The notes below the pieces were generated by a model, which did not search any database, had not been told where the DNA came from, and saw only the letters and a program-made list of their open reading frames with translations. From NCBI GenBank assembly GCA_012267415.1, contig JAAXGN010000014.1, forward strand, positions 1 to 64,000: 64,000 nucleotides of DNA, in the 5' to 3' direction. This document shows positions 8,541-16,871 of the stretch, one piece after another. The DNA comes from Candidatus Poribacteria bacterium. GTDB lineage: Bacteria; Poribacteria; WGA-4E; WGA-3G. How positions within the stretch are numbered: the stretch's first letter is position 1; each line of letters begins with the position of its first letter. Both the position numbers and the translations under genes were made by a program.

Positions 8541-9518
8541 GTGAAAAAAATATTAATTGTTCCTACATTAATTGTAGTAACATGTCTACTCACTTGGTCA
8601 CTTGTGCAATCCGACAATCATGAAGCGGCAGAAGTTGAAATAGACAAAAATAGCATTATTATAGCCGAGTATAAATGGAACGGTGAACTTCATCAGATTT
8701 CACTCGCTGAACTTGAAGCTGCGATCGCAGAATTACCGACATACAGGCAACAAAACTATGCCAGCAAAAAAGGCAAAGCCGAATATCTGGAAACCTATAT
8801 TGACGAAAAACTCAAACTGCTACAGGCTAAAGATGAAGGTTTTGATAAGTTAGAAGACTTCCTGAAGAAAATGGAAGATTACTCCTATCAACTGATGGTT
8901 GAAAAACTTACAGAAATGGAAGTTGATGAAAAGATCTCCATTACCGATGCTGACTTGATGGCATATTATGAAAAGAACAAAAGTGATTACATTGAAGAAG
9001 AGAAAGTACGTGCAACTTGTATTACACTTGATGATGAAGACTTCGCAAATGAGACTTTAGACAAGATACTCGCAGGTAAAGACATAAAAGAAATGGCTAA
9101 AGAACTCACAGAAGCAAATAAGGTGGCGAGCGGTCCAGGTACAGGTCAGCAAGACCCGGGTAATACATATTTCTTTGGAAAATCTGCATCCCCTAATTGG
9201 TCAGAATTCATTGATGAAGTCTTTGAGATAAAGGTCAATGAAATGACCGAAACTGTTTTTGAAACAGATGTTGGAGAGGATACATTCTATCTGATTTTTC
9301 GCAAAGAGGAAGAGAAACCGGAACGCCAGAGAGAATTTGATGAAGTTAAATCGGATATTAATCGAAAGGTTGAACGCGAGAAAAAACGCTCACGTATTCT
9401 TGAATGGGTAGAGGAAATCTCAAATGCTGGAAAACTCAAAACCTATCCTGAGAATATACCACAAACGCTTCTACCAGAACCAGAAAATACGGAAAATGGT
9501 AAAGAATCTGACAACTAA
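8541..9518 (+). CDS. Exported parvulin-type peptidyl-prolyl isomerase-like protein, 325 aa
   Basis: A GTG start at 8541 follows GAAAGGAG. Residues 1-24 are a signal peptide. Residues about 45-155 resemble a SurA-like helical chaperone region (LAELEAAIAELPTYRQQNY, EYLETYIDEKLKLLQAKDEG, a repeated KLTEMEVDEKISITDADLMA segment). Residues about 155-265 resemble a degenerate parvulin domain (EKVRATCITL, GKDIKEMAKELTE, FEIKVNEMTETVFE, FYLIFRKEE). A charged helix closes it. Such proteins help fold outer-membrane proteins in the periplasm. The next gene is a clear tandem paralogue. Isomerase activity is uncertain because the domain is divergent. Confidence 0.8.
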   Translation: MKKILIVPTLIVVTCLLTWSLVQSDNHEAAEVEIDKNSIIIAEYKWNGELHQISLAELEAAIAELPTYRQQNYASKKGKAEYLETYIDEKLKLLQAKDEGFDKLEDFLKKMEDYSYQLMVEKLTEMEVDEKISITDADLMAYYEKNKSDYIEEEKVRATCITLDDEDFANETLDKILAGKDIKEMAKELTEANKVASGPGTGQQDPGNTYFFGKSASPNWSEFIDEVFEIKVNEMTETVFETDVGEDTFYLIFRKEEEKPERQREFDEVKSDINRKVEREKKRSRILEWVEEISNAGKLKTYPENIPQTLLPEPENTENGKESDN

Positions 9519-9550
9519 TGTCTGAAACTTATCCAAAGGAGGAAAAATAA

Positions 9551-10546
9551 ATGAAAAATTATCGTATTGTTCACACTATTTTGTTGGTTGCGCTCATTGC
9601 AACACTTCCATTCTTATACAGTTGTGGAGACAAAGCAATAGGCGCAGATGGAACCGTTATCGCTGAATTTGAATGGGACGGTAAACAGAGAATCACCCTT
9701 GAAGAAATGATGCAAGAAATCAGTGAACTGCCTGAATATAAACAACGACTATACCGAGATAAAGCGGGACTTGAAGAATACATGACACTTATGGCTGAAA
9801 GTCGACTCATCCTTTGTTTCGCTAAAGACCAAAAACTGAATGAAGACCCTGAGATCCTTAAGAAAGTACAGAATTATCTTATAGACTTAATGGTAGAAAA
9901 GATCACGGAACAAGAGGTAGAAAGCAAACTGCTCTTGTCAGAAAATGATTACCTTAATTACTATGAGTCAAATAAAGAGGATTATATTCGTCCTGAACAG
10001 GTCAAATTAATGTGCATCACACTCATGGATAAACAACGCGCAGATGAAGTTTTCGCTGAACTGAAAGCAGGGAAAGACATCGCTGTCGCAGCGCAAGAAC
10101 TATCTGATAGAGGTGAATTAGTAGGACCCGGTGCCAACCCTGAATCACCAGGGGATACCAATTATATCAGCAAAAATACCTATCCAACCGGAACAGAACC
10201 GTTCATAGAAGCTGCCTTCAATGCCGAGATAGACAAACTCCATCCTTCTGTCATAGAGGTAGAGGTACAGGGGGCAAAATACTACATGATGTTTGTCAAA
10301 AAAGAAGCCAGAGATGCCTTTCAAAGACCCTTCAGCGAAGAAGAGGTCCGCAGAAGCGTCGTCAGAAAAGCTGAACGTGAACGACGGGATATGCTCATGA
10401 AAGAGTGGACAACAAAACTCCGAGAACGAGCTGAAGTCAAAACATTCATAGACCGTATCCCTGAGGATAAAGCACCAGAAGCGGAACAACAGCAAGACGA
10501 ACAACAGACTGAAGAATCTTCTGAACAGAATACGCCAGAGAAATAA
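9551..10546 (+). CDS. Lipoprotein parvulin-type isomerase-like protein, 331 aa
   Basis: The ATG at 9551 follows AAAGGAGG. Residues 1-25 are a lipoprotein signal (lipobox LYSC, Cys25), unlike the preceding paralogue, which lacks a lipobox. The architecture is the same: helical SurA-like region (ITLEEMMQEISELPEYKQRL, EDPEILKKVQNYLIDLMVEK), then a parvulin-like part (EQVKLMCITLMDKQRADEVF, GKDIAVAAQELSD, YYMMFVKKE), then a helical tail and a Gln/Glu-rich end. It lies 32 bases after its paralogue, so the two are probably co-transcribed. The likely place of action is the periplasmic face of a membrane. Confidence 0.82.
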   Translation: MKNYRIVHTILLVALIATLPFLYSCGDKAIGADGTVIAEFEWDGKQRITLEEMMQEISELPEYKQRLYRDKAGLEEYMTLMAESRLILCFAKDQKLNEDPEILKKVQNYLIDLMVEKITEQEVESKLLLSENDYLNYYESNKEDYIRPEQVKLMCITLMDKQRADEVFAELKAGKDIAVAAQELSDRGELVGPGANPESPGDTNYISKNTYPTGTEPFIEAAFNAEIDKLHPSVIEVEVQGAKYYMMFVKKEARDAFQRPFSEEEVRRSVVRKAERERRDMLMKEWTTKLRERAEVKTFIDRIPEDKAPEAEQQQDEQQTEESSEQNTPEK

Positions 10547-10575
10547 CCTCAAGGCTAAGTCGTTAAATGATTATA

Positions 10576-10761
10576 CGGGCGGTGCCTTCATAATACCATT
10601 TCTAATTGAAAATTCATTAGTTGTAGCATAAACTTTCAGTTTGTGCTGTTCACAGTTTGATTAGTTGTAGCATAAACTTTCAGTTTGTGCTGTTCACAGT
10701 TTCATTACTAACTGATGGCAATGAGAGATAATCTAATAGAAATGGTATTCTATCCCGCCCG
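10576..10761. repeat. Composite element: two 44-bp direct repeats inside inverted arms
   Basis: ATTAGTTGTAGCATAAACTT and its continuation occur twice (10616-10658, 10660-10702; period 44). They are bracketed by inverted arms: CGGGCGG...AATACCATTTCTA at 10576-10604 and TAGAAATGGTATTCTATCCC followed by GCCCG at 10737-10761. The left arm has a few extra bases. The whole could fold as a stem with the repeats in the loop, or be a small mobile element. Confidence 0.7.
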
Positions 10762-10794
10762 TCTTACATTTACAAATTATCGGAGGTGAATAAA

Positions 10795-12126
10795 ATGAAG
10801 TCTAAAACAACAACCTCTATACTGCTTATCATACTCATACTATGCATCACTCTACCGACAAGTGACGCAAGAATATTTGACAAAATAATCGCTTATGTGA
10901 ATGACGATGTCATAACCAAACGACGGCTTGATTTAGTCGTTAAACAACGTGCTTTTGAACTACAACAGATGCACAGATACACTGAAAGTGAGGCACTTAA
11001 AGAAGCAGAAAAAGAACGAGGTGATCTGCTTGATAGACTTATCCGAGAGATGTTAGTTTTAGAAGCAGCCTTAACCCTAAAGGTTGAAGTGACCAACGTA
11101 GAAATTGAAGAACATGTTCAAAAGTACAAAAACCAATTTCAGATTCCATCGGATGAAGAATTTAAAAAACTCCTTAACCGAGAAGGATTAACGTTAGCAG
11201 CGTTTCGAGAACAACTACAGCGGAACTTGATGACTGAAAAACTGGTCATGGGGAGAATCTTGCCACGACTACAAGTACGTGATAGTGACGTTCAAAAGTT
11301 TTTTGAAGAAAACCGAGACCAATTACCAACTAAAGCAGATAAAGTCCATTTACGAAAGATATTCATTGCTTATGAACCGTCCGACGCTGAAAGAAAAACT
11401 GCTTATGACGAAGTGAAGCAAGCACTCGCTGATATTAAAACCGATAAAACACAATTTCAAGCGATTGCACGAAGTATTGCCGCTAAACATAACCTGAATA
11501 CACAAGTCGGTTTTCTAATTGAGACGACACCCGCAGAAATCTTGTCATATCCGAATGTGTTCCTTACAGTGCTTTCTAAACTGAAAGCAGGTGAGATGAG
11601 CGAACCTATTGAAGCGGAGGATGGTTATCATGTTTTCATGGTAGAAACACGAACGGATGAAAAGATAACTTTCAGACATTTAACAGTGCCATTCTCTTTC
11701 AGCCAAGAAGTTATCCAGAAAGCAAAAGATAAGATGCAGGATATAGTAAAAAAACTGGAAGCAGGTGAAAGTTTTGCAGAATTGGCGAAATTGCATTCAG
11801 ATGATACTGAGACCAAAGAAAATCAAGGGGACATGGGTATTCTTACGCTTACAGAATTAAATCCTATCATCCGGAAGATCGTTGAACCACTTGAAGTTGG
11901 TACATTCAGTGAAACGTTGGCATTAGATAATGGACTTCATATCTACAAAGTTGAAGACCGTAAAACGCCACAACTGACACTACAAGAGAAGCAACAGATA
12001 ATCGGAATCTTACGTCAACAACTTTTTGAAAAAGAATGGACAGCCTACACGGATTCACTGCTGGAAAACGCCTATATAAAAATTAAACCAGATGCTGTTC
12101 CATCAACCGAAACAAAAGATGAATAG
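10795..12126 (+). CDS. SurA-like periplasmic chaperone / peptidyl-prolyl isomerase, 443 aa
   Basis: The ATG at 10795 is preferred because CGGAGG lies 7 bases upstream. A GTG at 10786 overlaps that site. Residues 1-25 are a signal peptide. The SurA N-terminal domain spans about 28-175 (IIAYVNDDVITKRRLDLVVK, LLDRLIREMLVLEAA, FREQLQRNLMTEKLVMGRIL). Two parvulin-type domains follow, about 180-285 (VHLRKIFIAYE) and 290-400 (ITFRHLTVPF, AGESFAELAKLHSDD, QGDMGILTLTEL, DNGLHIYKVED). This is the SurA domain order, at SurA-like length. SurA escorts outer-membrane barrels, LptD among them, in Enterobacteria. Here the next gene is an LptD. Confidence 0.9.
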   Translation: MKSKTTTSILLIILILCITLPTSDARIFDKIIAYVNDDVITKRRLDLVVKQRAFELQQMHRYTESEALKEAEKERGDLLDRLIREMLVLEAALTLKVEVTNVEIEEHVQKYKNQFQIPSDEEFKKLLNREGLTLAAFREQLQRNLMTEKLVMGRILPRLQVRDSDVQKFFEENRDQLPTKADKVHLRKIFIAYEPSDAERKTAYDEVKQALADIKTDKTQFQAIARSIAAKHNLNTQVGFLIETTPAEILSYPNVFLTVLSKLKAGEMSEPIEAEDGYHVFMVETRTDEKITFRHLTVPFSFSQEVIQKAKDKMQDIVKKLEAGESFAELAKLHSDDTETKENQGDMGILTLTELNPIIRKIVEPLEVGTFSETLALDNGLHIYKVEDRKTPQLTLQEKQQIIGILRQQLFEKEWTAYTDSLLENAYIKIKPDAVPSTETKDE

Positions 12127-12127
12127 A

Positions 12128-12211
12128 ATCTGTTGTAGGGGCGAGGTCTCCTCGCCCGTAGAGAAAGCAAGATGTTGGATCTGTTGTAGGGGCGAGGTCT
12201 CCTCGCCCGTA
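12128..12211. repeat. Two direct copies of a GGGCGAGG-TCT-CCTCGCCC hairpin repeat
   Basis: Units at 12128-12160 and 12179-12211, 51 bases apart, each contain the perfect hairpin GGGCGAGG-TCT-CCTCGCCC. The same core is inside the mobile-like elements at 20102-20224 and 28175-28345, and a variant is at 16354-16374. After the SurA-like gene these hairpins could dampen transcription into lptD. Confidence 0.85.
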
Positions 12212-12324
12212 ACTAACCCTACGATAATTTGCTTTTGTGTTTAGAATTGCTATATATCAAACTCACGTTATAGTATTTCAATAGGAATCGTGTTAAGACA
12301 AAAGATATTAAGTCATAGTATAAA

Positions 12325-15300
12325 ATGAGCCAACATAAGAACACGTTATTGCAGAGAACTCTTTTGCATAACATTAAATCCAAGAATAAACAACCTACAC
12401 ACAGGTTGTTGTTTCTGTTTTCTATTCTCATTGTCCCACTCTCCTGCTTGTTATTACCGATACGGTCGATACACTCACAGACCTCTGAAACGCCTTCACA
12501 AGAATCATCTGACATTGAAACAGTTCCAGAGGTTGATACAAATGAATCTCAATCCGCAACAAAGCCTAAAGAGGTATTAGACCCTGAGACGATGACGCCT
12601 GAACCTGATACAGTCATTGGTGATGGAGATGAGGTAATTATTCAGGACAATATCGTGCGTATTCACGGTGATGCGCTTATCAAGTATGATAATGTGACGT
12701 TACGGGCAGATAACGTGTGGGCAGATTTCAATGAGAATCTGATGCGGGCAGCTGGCAACGTATATCTAAAAGTCGGTGAAGAGGAGACATTCTCTGATGA
12801 ACTCGTCTTTAACCTTGATACGAAGAAAGGAATTGCAAGAAATGGATTTACATATAGCGACCCCTGGTACTTCGGTGGAAGCGAAATCTTCAAAATAGAG
12901 GATAAAAAGTCGTATATCCGAAGCGGTTCCCTGACGACCTGTTCGCTGAAATACCCTCACTACTATTTCAGTGTGTCCGAAGTCATTATCAAAATGAATC
13001 AGGAGATGATAGCAAAGAATATCGTCATGAAAATCGGTGGTATTCCGCTTTTCTATTTTCCCGCAATTCGTCGTGATCTCCGCAAAGATAAAGTCGCAAA
13101 GATTGTCGTACGAGTCGGTACAGATAGTTATCAAGGTCCAAATATCAGCATCATATACCCTTTCTTACGACAAAGACGCTATGATGCTGCAATTCTCTAC
13201 GATAGAAGTGCACGAAGAGGACAAGGTTTCGGTTTTGAGGGGAAATATAGGTTCAACGATACGAAGTTTAGAGAAATATATATTCCAATTCCTCCAGACG
13301 CAACACCTGCACAACGCACGAAACTAAAAGAAAAAGCAGAAATGCTTCACGATCAACTTGAAGGTGACTATGACCGTTACTGGCTAAAACAACTCTTTCT
13401 GGAGTATCAGATTACTGAGGAAGATGCAAATAGGGCAAAAGAGGAAGCAGATAAAATACACCAACAACTTAATGAAGAAAACACTAAGTTTTCTGAAATC
13501 GCACAGAGAGAATCTGACCACACGGATACACGATACGAAGGCGGCGATATGGGATTTCTGACAAAAGGCGAAACGAATCAGGAAGGTGAACCAATCCTTG
13601 ACCCAATCTTAGATGAAGCTGCATTTTCTCTGAAAGAGGGAGAAATCAGCTCTGTTTTAAGAACAGATACGTCATTTCATATCCTAAAGGTAGAACGTAT
13701 ACTCAATGTCTATGGTGAAAAGGAGATAAGACTATCCCGTATTGACATTGCAGTCACCGCGAGCAATGAAACACAACAGAAGGTGAGAGAGATCGCAACG
13801 GATATCCATGAACGTGCAATTGCTGGTGAGACATTTGAAAAACTCGCTGAAGAATTCACTGAAGCAGAAGTATCTGAAATCAATGAAGGCAAAGGTCTAC
13901 CACTCAATGAAATGGCTTCAGGATGGCAGTATTCTGTCAGAAGATTAGAGAAACCAGGAGATATTACTGAACGAAATCCTGTTTTCTCACCTGAAGGACT
14001 CTATATCTTCCAACTCATCAAGAAAAACGAAACACCAACGTTTGAGGAACTCGCAGAAGGGTTTGAGACTGAATGGGAAACTTTCCAAGCTGAGGTATTA
14101 ACAACTCCCAGTGAAGAGGAAACGACTACCGACACAGATGATGAAGAAGGAAACAAACAAAAAAACAACCAACCGCAGCCTACATCAAACGGCAAGGAAC
14201 AAAACATTACATCTGAAGATTCTGATAAAACTGAAGAAATTACGGATGATGTAGCAGCTGATTCTTCTGACAATGAAGAAGACATGACAACCGAGACTAA
14301 AGAAGATGATAGTCAGTTACAGTCTGAATCGGCAGGGGATGATACAATTGATAAATCAGATCAACCCGCTGAAACTGAAGAAATAAATATTGGATCGGAA
14401 AATGGAGAAGAGGAAGAAGAGAAAATAGAGGTCTATAGAAAACACGGATTTCGCGGTAGATGGGAAGACCATAGACAGGTGGCTTCTGAAGCGCAAAGTC
14501 TCTACGCAGGAGAATATAGCAGATTAATTGATACAAAAGAGTCGTACCATATCCTCAAAGTTGACAGGAAACGTAGTTATTACGGAGATATCTATCTATA
14601 CGGTGCAGATGAATATTCCTTCAGCAGGCAGGATGCTACGCGTATCGGTAGACGTTGGAATATGCGGTGGGGACATAGACAATCCTTCTTCACACCCTGG
14701 GATAGTAAGAAAGACGGTCGACGTCCGATTAGTTTTGTAGGACGGACAGCATGGCGCGCTGAGCATTACAGAGAAGAATTGAAACTACCTAATGAATCCT
14801 CAATCAATTCATTTGGGATAATCACTTACGGTGCATCATTTTCTGCAGCAAGTGATAAAGACATTGATGAAGATGGAAACCTCCGCTTTTCACGAGAAAC
14901 CATCGGTGATTTTACCGGTAGACTTGAGGTCAGACATGTGCATGACTTCTCAGATGAGAACAATACCGCGCTACAAAAACTACCGCAATTAACCCTGAAC
15001 TTTTCTCGCATGCGTTTCAGTAGACTACCATTATTCGAGAATATCAATGACGGTTTAGTGAGCCTATCGGAAAAAGCAAAAACAGATATACCATTCCTCT
15101 CAGTTTTCGCAATTCCTACACTGGAAGACACTAGCTTTGATATGGATATTGAGTTTGGGAACTTCTATAGAAAAACATACCGTAACAAATTTAAGGAAGT
15201 AGAAAAGGACATATTCCTACAGTCTATAGATTTAGGGTTTGACCTGCGTAAGCAATCAAATTTATTCATAACACCGCTGCGAGAACTGAAAATAAGTGCC

Positions 15301-16257
15301 AATTTGAATACTAACGTAATATGGCATGCAAAAGACCAAGAGAAAAACAGGAATATCATCCGTGGTGTTTATAGTATGAGAGCCCAAGCAACGAATACGT
15401 TGTTCCGAATATACAGCACAAGATTTATTCCCGGTGTCAGAAAATTACGCCATGAAATGCAATCTTCATTGACTTTTGATTATCAGCCCCCCATTGATGC
15501 AAACGAAAATCTTTATCCATTTGGTCCAAGTACCTATTTCTTTGAGCGCAGAAGATTGACCTACAACTTTAACACAAACATTGAAATAAAAACCAGGCGT
15601 AGTCAATCTGCACATCGTATATTCCATTTTGATACGCGACTCACTGCAGATTTCACAGAATTTGAAGCACTCTATCGACGCAAATACGAACCTATAGAAA
15701 GTGATTTTACCATCATTCCACTTCCCAGTCGTAATCTGAATATGACAGTTCGACTTACACATGATCCCAATCCACATCCCGATGATGGGAAACAATTTAA
15801 AATGGTCGGGATAAGGACGAATATCAGATACACCCGTAAAACTTGGAATGTGAGTTTAGGTAATTCTTTTAGTAAGCGACATACCTCAATTCGTGCTTCT
15901 CGTTCAATGACTGCTAACGGTCGCTACAGAGTCAGCAAAGATCTGGAGTTCGATTTCAGTCTCATCTATTACCCGATAGAACGGCAGTTTTATTCTCAGC
16001 GCATCAGTTTAAACCGCAATTTACACGATTGGAATTTACGCATTTCTTGGAGTCGTGTCGGCATAAAACGGGACCCCCCGTTTGACAATGTCAGACAAGA
16101 TTTCACATTCCAGGTCAACTTAATAGGCGAGCCTGCAGTCTCAGCCGGTATCGGTTATGATGCAACTACCGAAACATGGGGACTCCACACCCTTCCTGCA
16201 GGTGTTCCGTATAATGCATTCGGCACAGGCAATTCACTCGGTAGGTCCTTCTTCTAA
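12325..16257 (+). CDS. lptD: LptD-type LPS assembly outer-membrane protein with internal parvulin domains, 1310 aa
   Basis: LptD inserts lipopolysaccharide into the outer leaflet. A hydrophobic export segment spans about residues 28-46. Residues about 90-200 are the OstA/LptA-type periplasmic fold (IVRIHGDALIKYDNVTLRAD). The LptD signature follows (SGSLTTCSLKYPHYYFSVSE, IGGIPLFYFPAIRRD), then the first barrel strands (FGFEGKYRF, to about 311). About residues 318-752 interrupt the barrel. One recognisable parvulin domain lies here (helix ANRAKEEADKIHQQL, GGDMGFL at 406-412, FHILKVERI), followed by a second degenerate one, an Asp/Glu-rich linker about 590-700, and a third parvulin-like tail ending YHILKVDRK. 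The barrel resumes at YYGDIYLYGADEYSF and runs to the end. The family is usually near 750-950 residues. No strong ribosome site precedes the ATG, so the exact start is uncertain. Confidence 0.88.
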   Translation: MSQHKNTLLQRTLLHNIKSKNKQPTHRLLFLFSILIVPLSCLLLPIRSIHSQTSETPSQESSDIETVPEVDTNESQSATKPKEVLDPETMTPEPDTVIGDGDEVIIQDNIVRIHGDALIKYDNVTLRADNVWADFNENLMRAAGNVYLKVGEEETFSDELVFNLDTKKGIARNGFTYSDPWYFGGSEIFKIEDKKSYIRSGSLTTCSLKYPHYYFSVSEVIIKMNQEMIAKNIVMKIGGIPLFYFPAIRRDLRKDKVAKIVVRVGTDSYQGPNISIIYPFLRQRRYDAAILYDRSARRGQGFGFEGKYRFNDTKFREIYIPIPPDATPAQRTKLKEKAEMLHDQLEGDYDRYWLKQLFLEYQITEEDANRAKEEADKIHQQLNEENTKFSEIAQRESDHTDTRYEGGDMGFLTKGETNQEGEPILDPILDEAAFSLKEGEISSVLRTDTSFHILKVERILNVYGEKEIRLSRIDIAVTASNETQQKVREIATDIHERAIAGETFEKLAEEFTEAEVSEINEGKGLPLNEMASGWQYSVRRLEKPGDITERNPVFSPEGLYIFQLIKKNETPTFEELAEGFETEWETFQAEVLTTPSEEETTTDTDDEEGNKQKNNQPQPTSNGKEQNITSEDSDKTEEITDDVAADSSDNEEDMTTETKEDDSQLQSESAGDDTIDKSDQPAETEEINIGSENGEEEEEKIEVYRKHGFRGRWEDHRQVASEAQSLYAGEYSRLIDTKESYHILKVDRKRSYYGDIYLYGADEYSFSRQDATRIGRRWNMRWGHRQSFFTPWDSKKDGRRPISFVGRTAWRAEHYREELKLPNESSINSFGIITYGASFSAASDKDIDEDGNLRFSRETIGDFTGRLEVRHVHDFSDENNTALQKLPQLTLNFSRMRFSRLPLFENINDGLVSLSEKAKTDIPFLSVFAIPTLEDTSFDMDIEFGNFYRKTYRNKFKEVEKDIFLQSIDLGFDLRKQSNLFITPLRELKISANLNTNVIWHAKDQEKNRNIIRGVYSMRAQATNTLFRIYSTRFIPGVRKLRHEMQSSLTFDYQPPIDANENLYPFGPSTYFFERRRLTYNFNTNIEIKTRRSQSAHRIFHFDTRLTADFTEFEALYRRKYEPIESDFTIIPLPSRNLNMTVRLTHDPNPHPDDGKQFKMVGIRTNIRYTRKTWNVSLGNSFSKRHTSIRASRSMTANGRYRVSKDLEFDFSLIYYPIERQFYSQRISLNRNLHDWNLRISWSRVGIKRDPPFDNVRQDFTFQVNLIGEPAVSAGIGYDATTETWGLHTLPAGVPYNAFGTGNSLGRSFF

Positions 16258-16303
16258 TGTAATACACATTAGGACTTACATATTTTCTATTAAAAAACCT
16301 TTG

Positions 16304-16374
16304 AATGAAAATTGAATAAATATTTTGGTAATCCAATCCATAAAAATGTTCGTAGGGGCGGGGTTTCCTCGCCG
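16304..16374. repeat. Partial copy of the AATCCAATCCAT element
   Basis: AATGAAAATTGAATAAATAT, then GGTAATCCAATCCATAAAAA and CGTAGGGGCGGGGTTTCCTC, closely follow the left two thirds of the element at 24330-24450. The right-hand inverted end is not recognisable here, so this is probably a decayed or truncated copy. Confidence 0.6.
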
Positions 16375-16564
16375 CATAAATCTCAAATAGCAACTTTTGA
16401 ACCCCTCTACCCTTAATTTCAGCCGTAGCCCATTCATCTTGATTGTGCTTCTTTCTACATCACATTCATCATGTTTGGACTTCTCTGTATCCCATCTATC
16501 TTGAATTATTTGTATCCCATCATTTGCATGAAACTCACGAAAAAAATGCTAATATCCAATCGGC

Positions 16565-16697
16565 AGCACCAGCGGTGCGGAATGTGTATAGAAAACGTAT
16601 CCCATCAAAACATAAGCACCAGCGGTGCGGAATGTGTATAGAAAACGTATCCCATCAAAACATAAGCACCAGCGGTGCGAAAGGTGTATAGAAATGT
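16565..16697. repeat. Three copies of the AGCACCAGCGGTGCG repeat, 50-bp period
   Basis: Copies begin at 16565, 16615 and 16665. The first two 50-base units are identical; the third is shortened and has AAAGGTG as in the copies at 1214-1300. Each holds a GCACC-AGC-GGTGC hairpin. The units abut with no unique spacers, so this is not CRISPR. The preceding 16375-16564 holds only T- and C-rich text with repeated CCCATC phrases and no credible gene. Confidence 0.85.
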
Positions 16698-16824
16698 AAA
16701 TGCTCAGCCTTTCTTCCCCTCTTATCCTGAAAATCCTATAATCCTGAAAATCCCGGTTCAGACAAGTAACCATAACTTTACACACCGCTACTCCTTGATT
16801 ACATTTCATTTTTATTCATAATCA

Positions 16825-16833
16825 TGGTATAAT
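16825..16833 (+). promoter_or_regulatory. Putative extended -10 promoter of aspartate kinase
   Basis: TGGTATAAT fits an extended -10 box (TGnTATAAT). It lies about 38 bases before the TTG start at 16872. No good -35 box is seen at the usual spacing, which extended -10 promoters tolerate. Confidence 0.45.
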
Positions 16834-16871
16834 TAACGTTGATATAACAAACAAGTACTGGAGGATATGGA

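Noticed and set aside
16443-16691. Open frame of 82 codons on the plus strand
   Set aside because: It runs through the tandem repeats (translating KHKHQRCGMCIEN-like text twice) and has no ribosome site or recognisable content.
16565-16697. 50-base period repeats as a CRISPR array
   Set aside because: The text between the cores is identical in the first two units, so there are no spacers; the family also occurs at 1214-1300.
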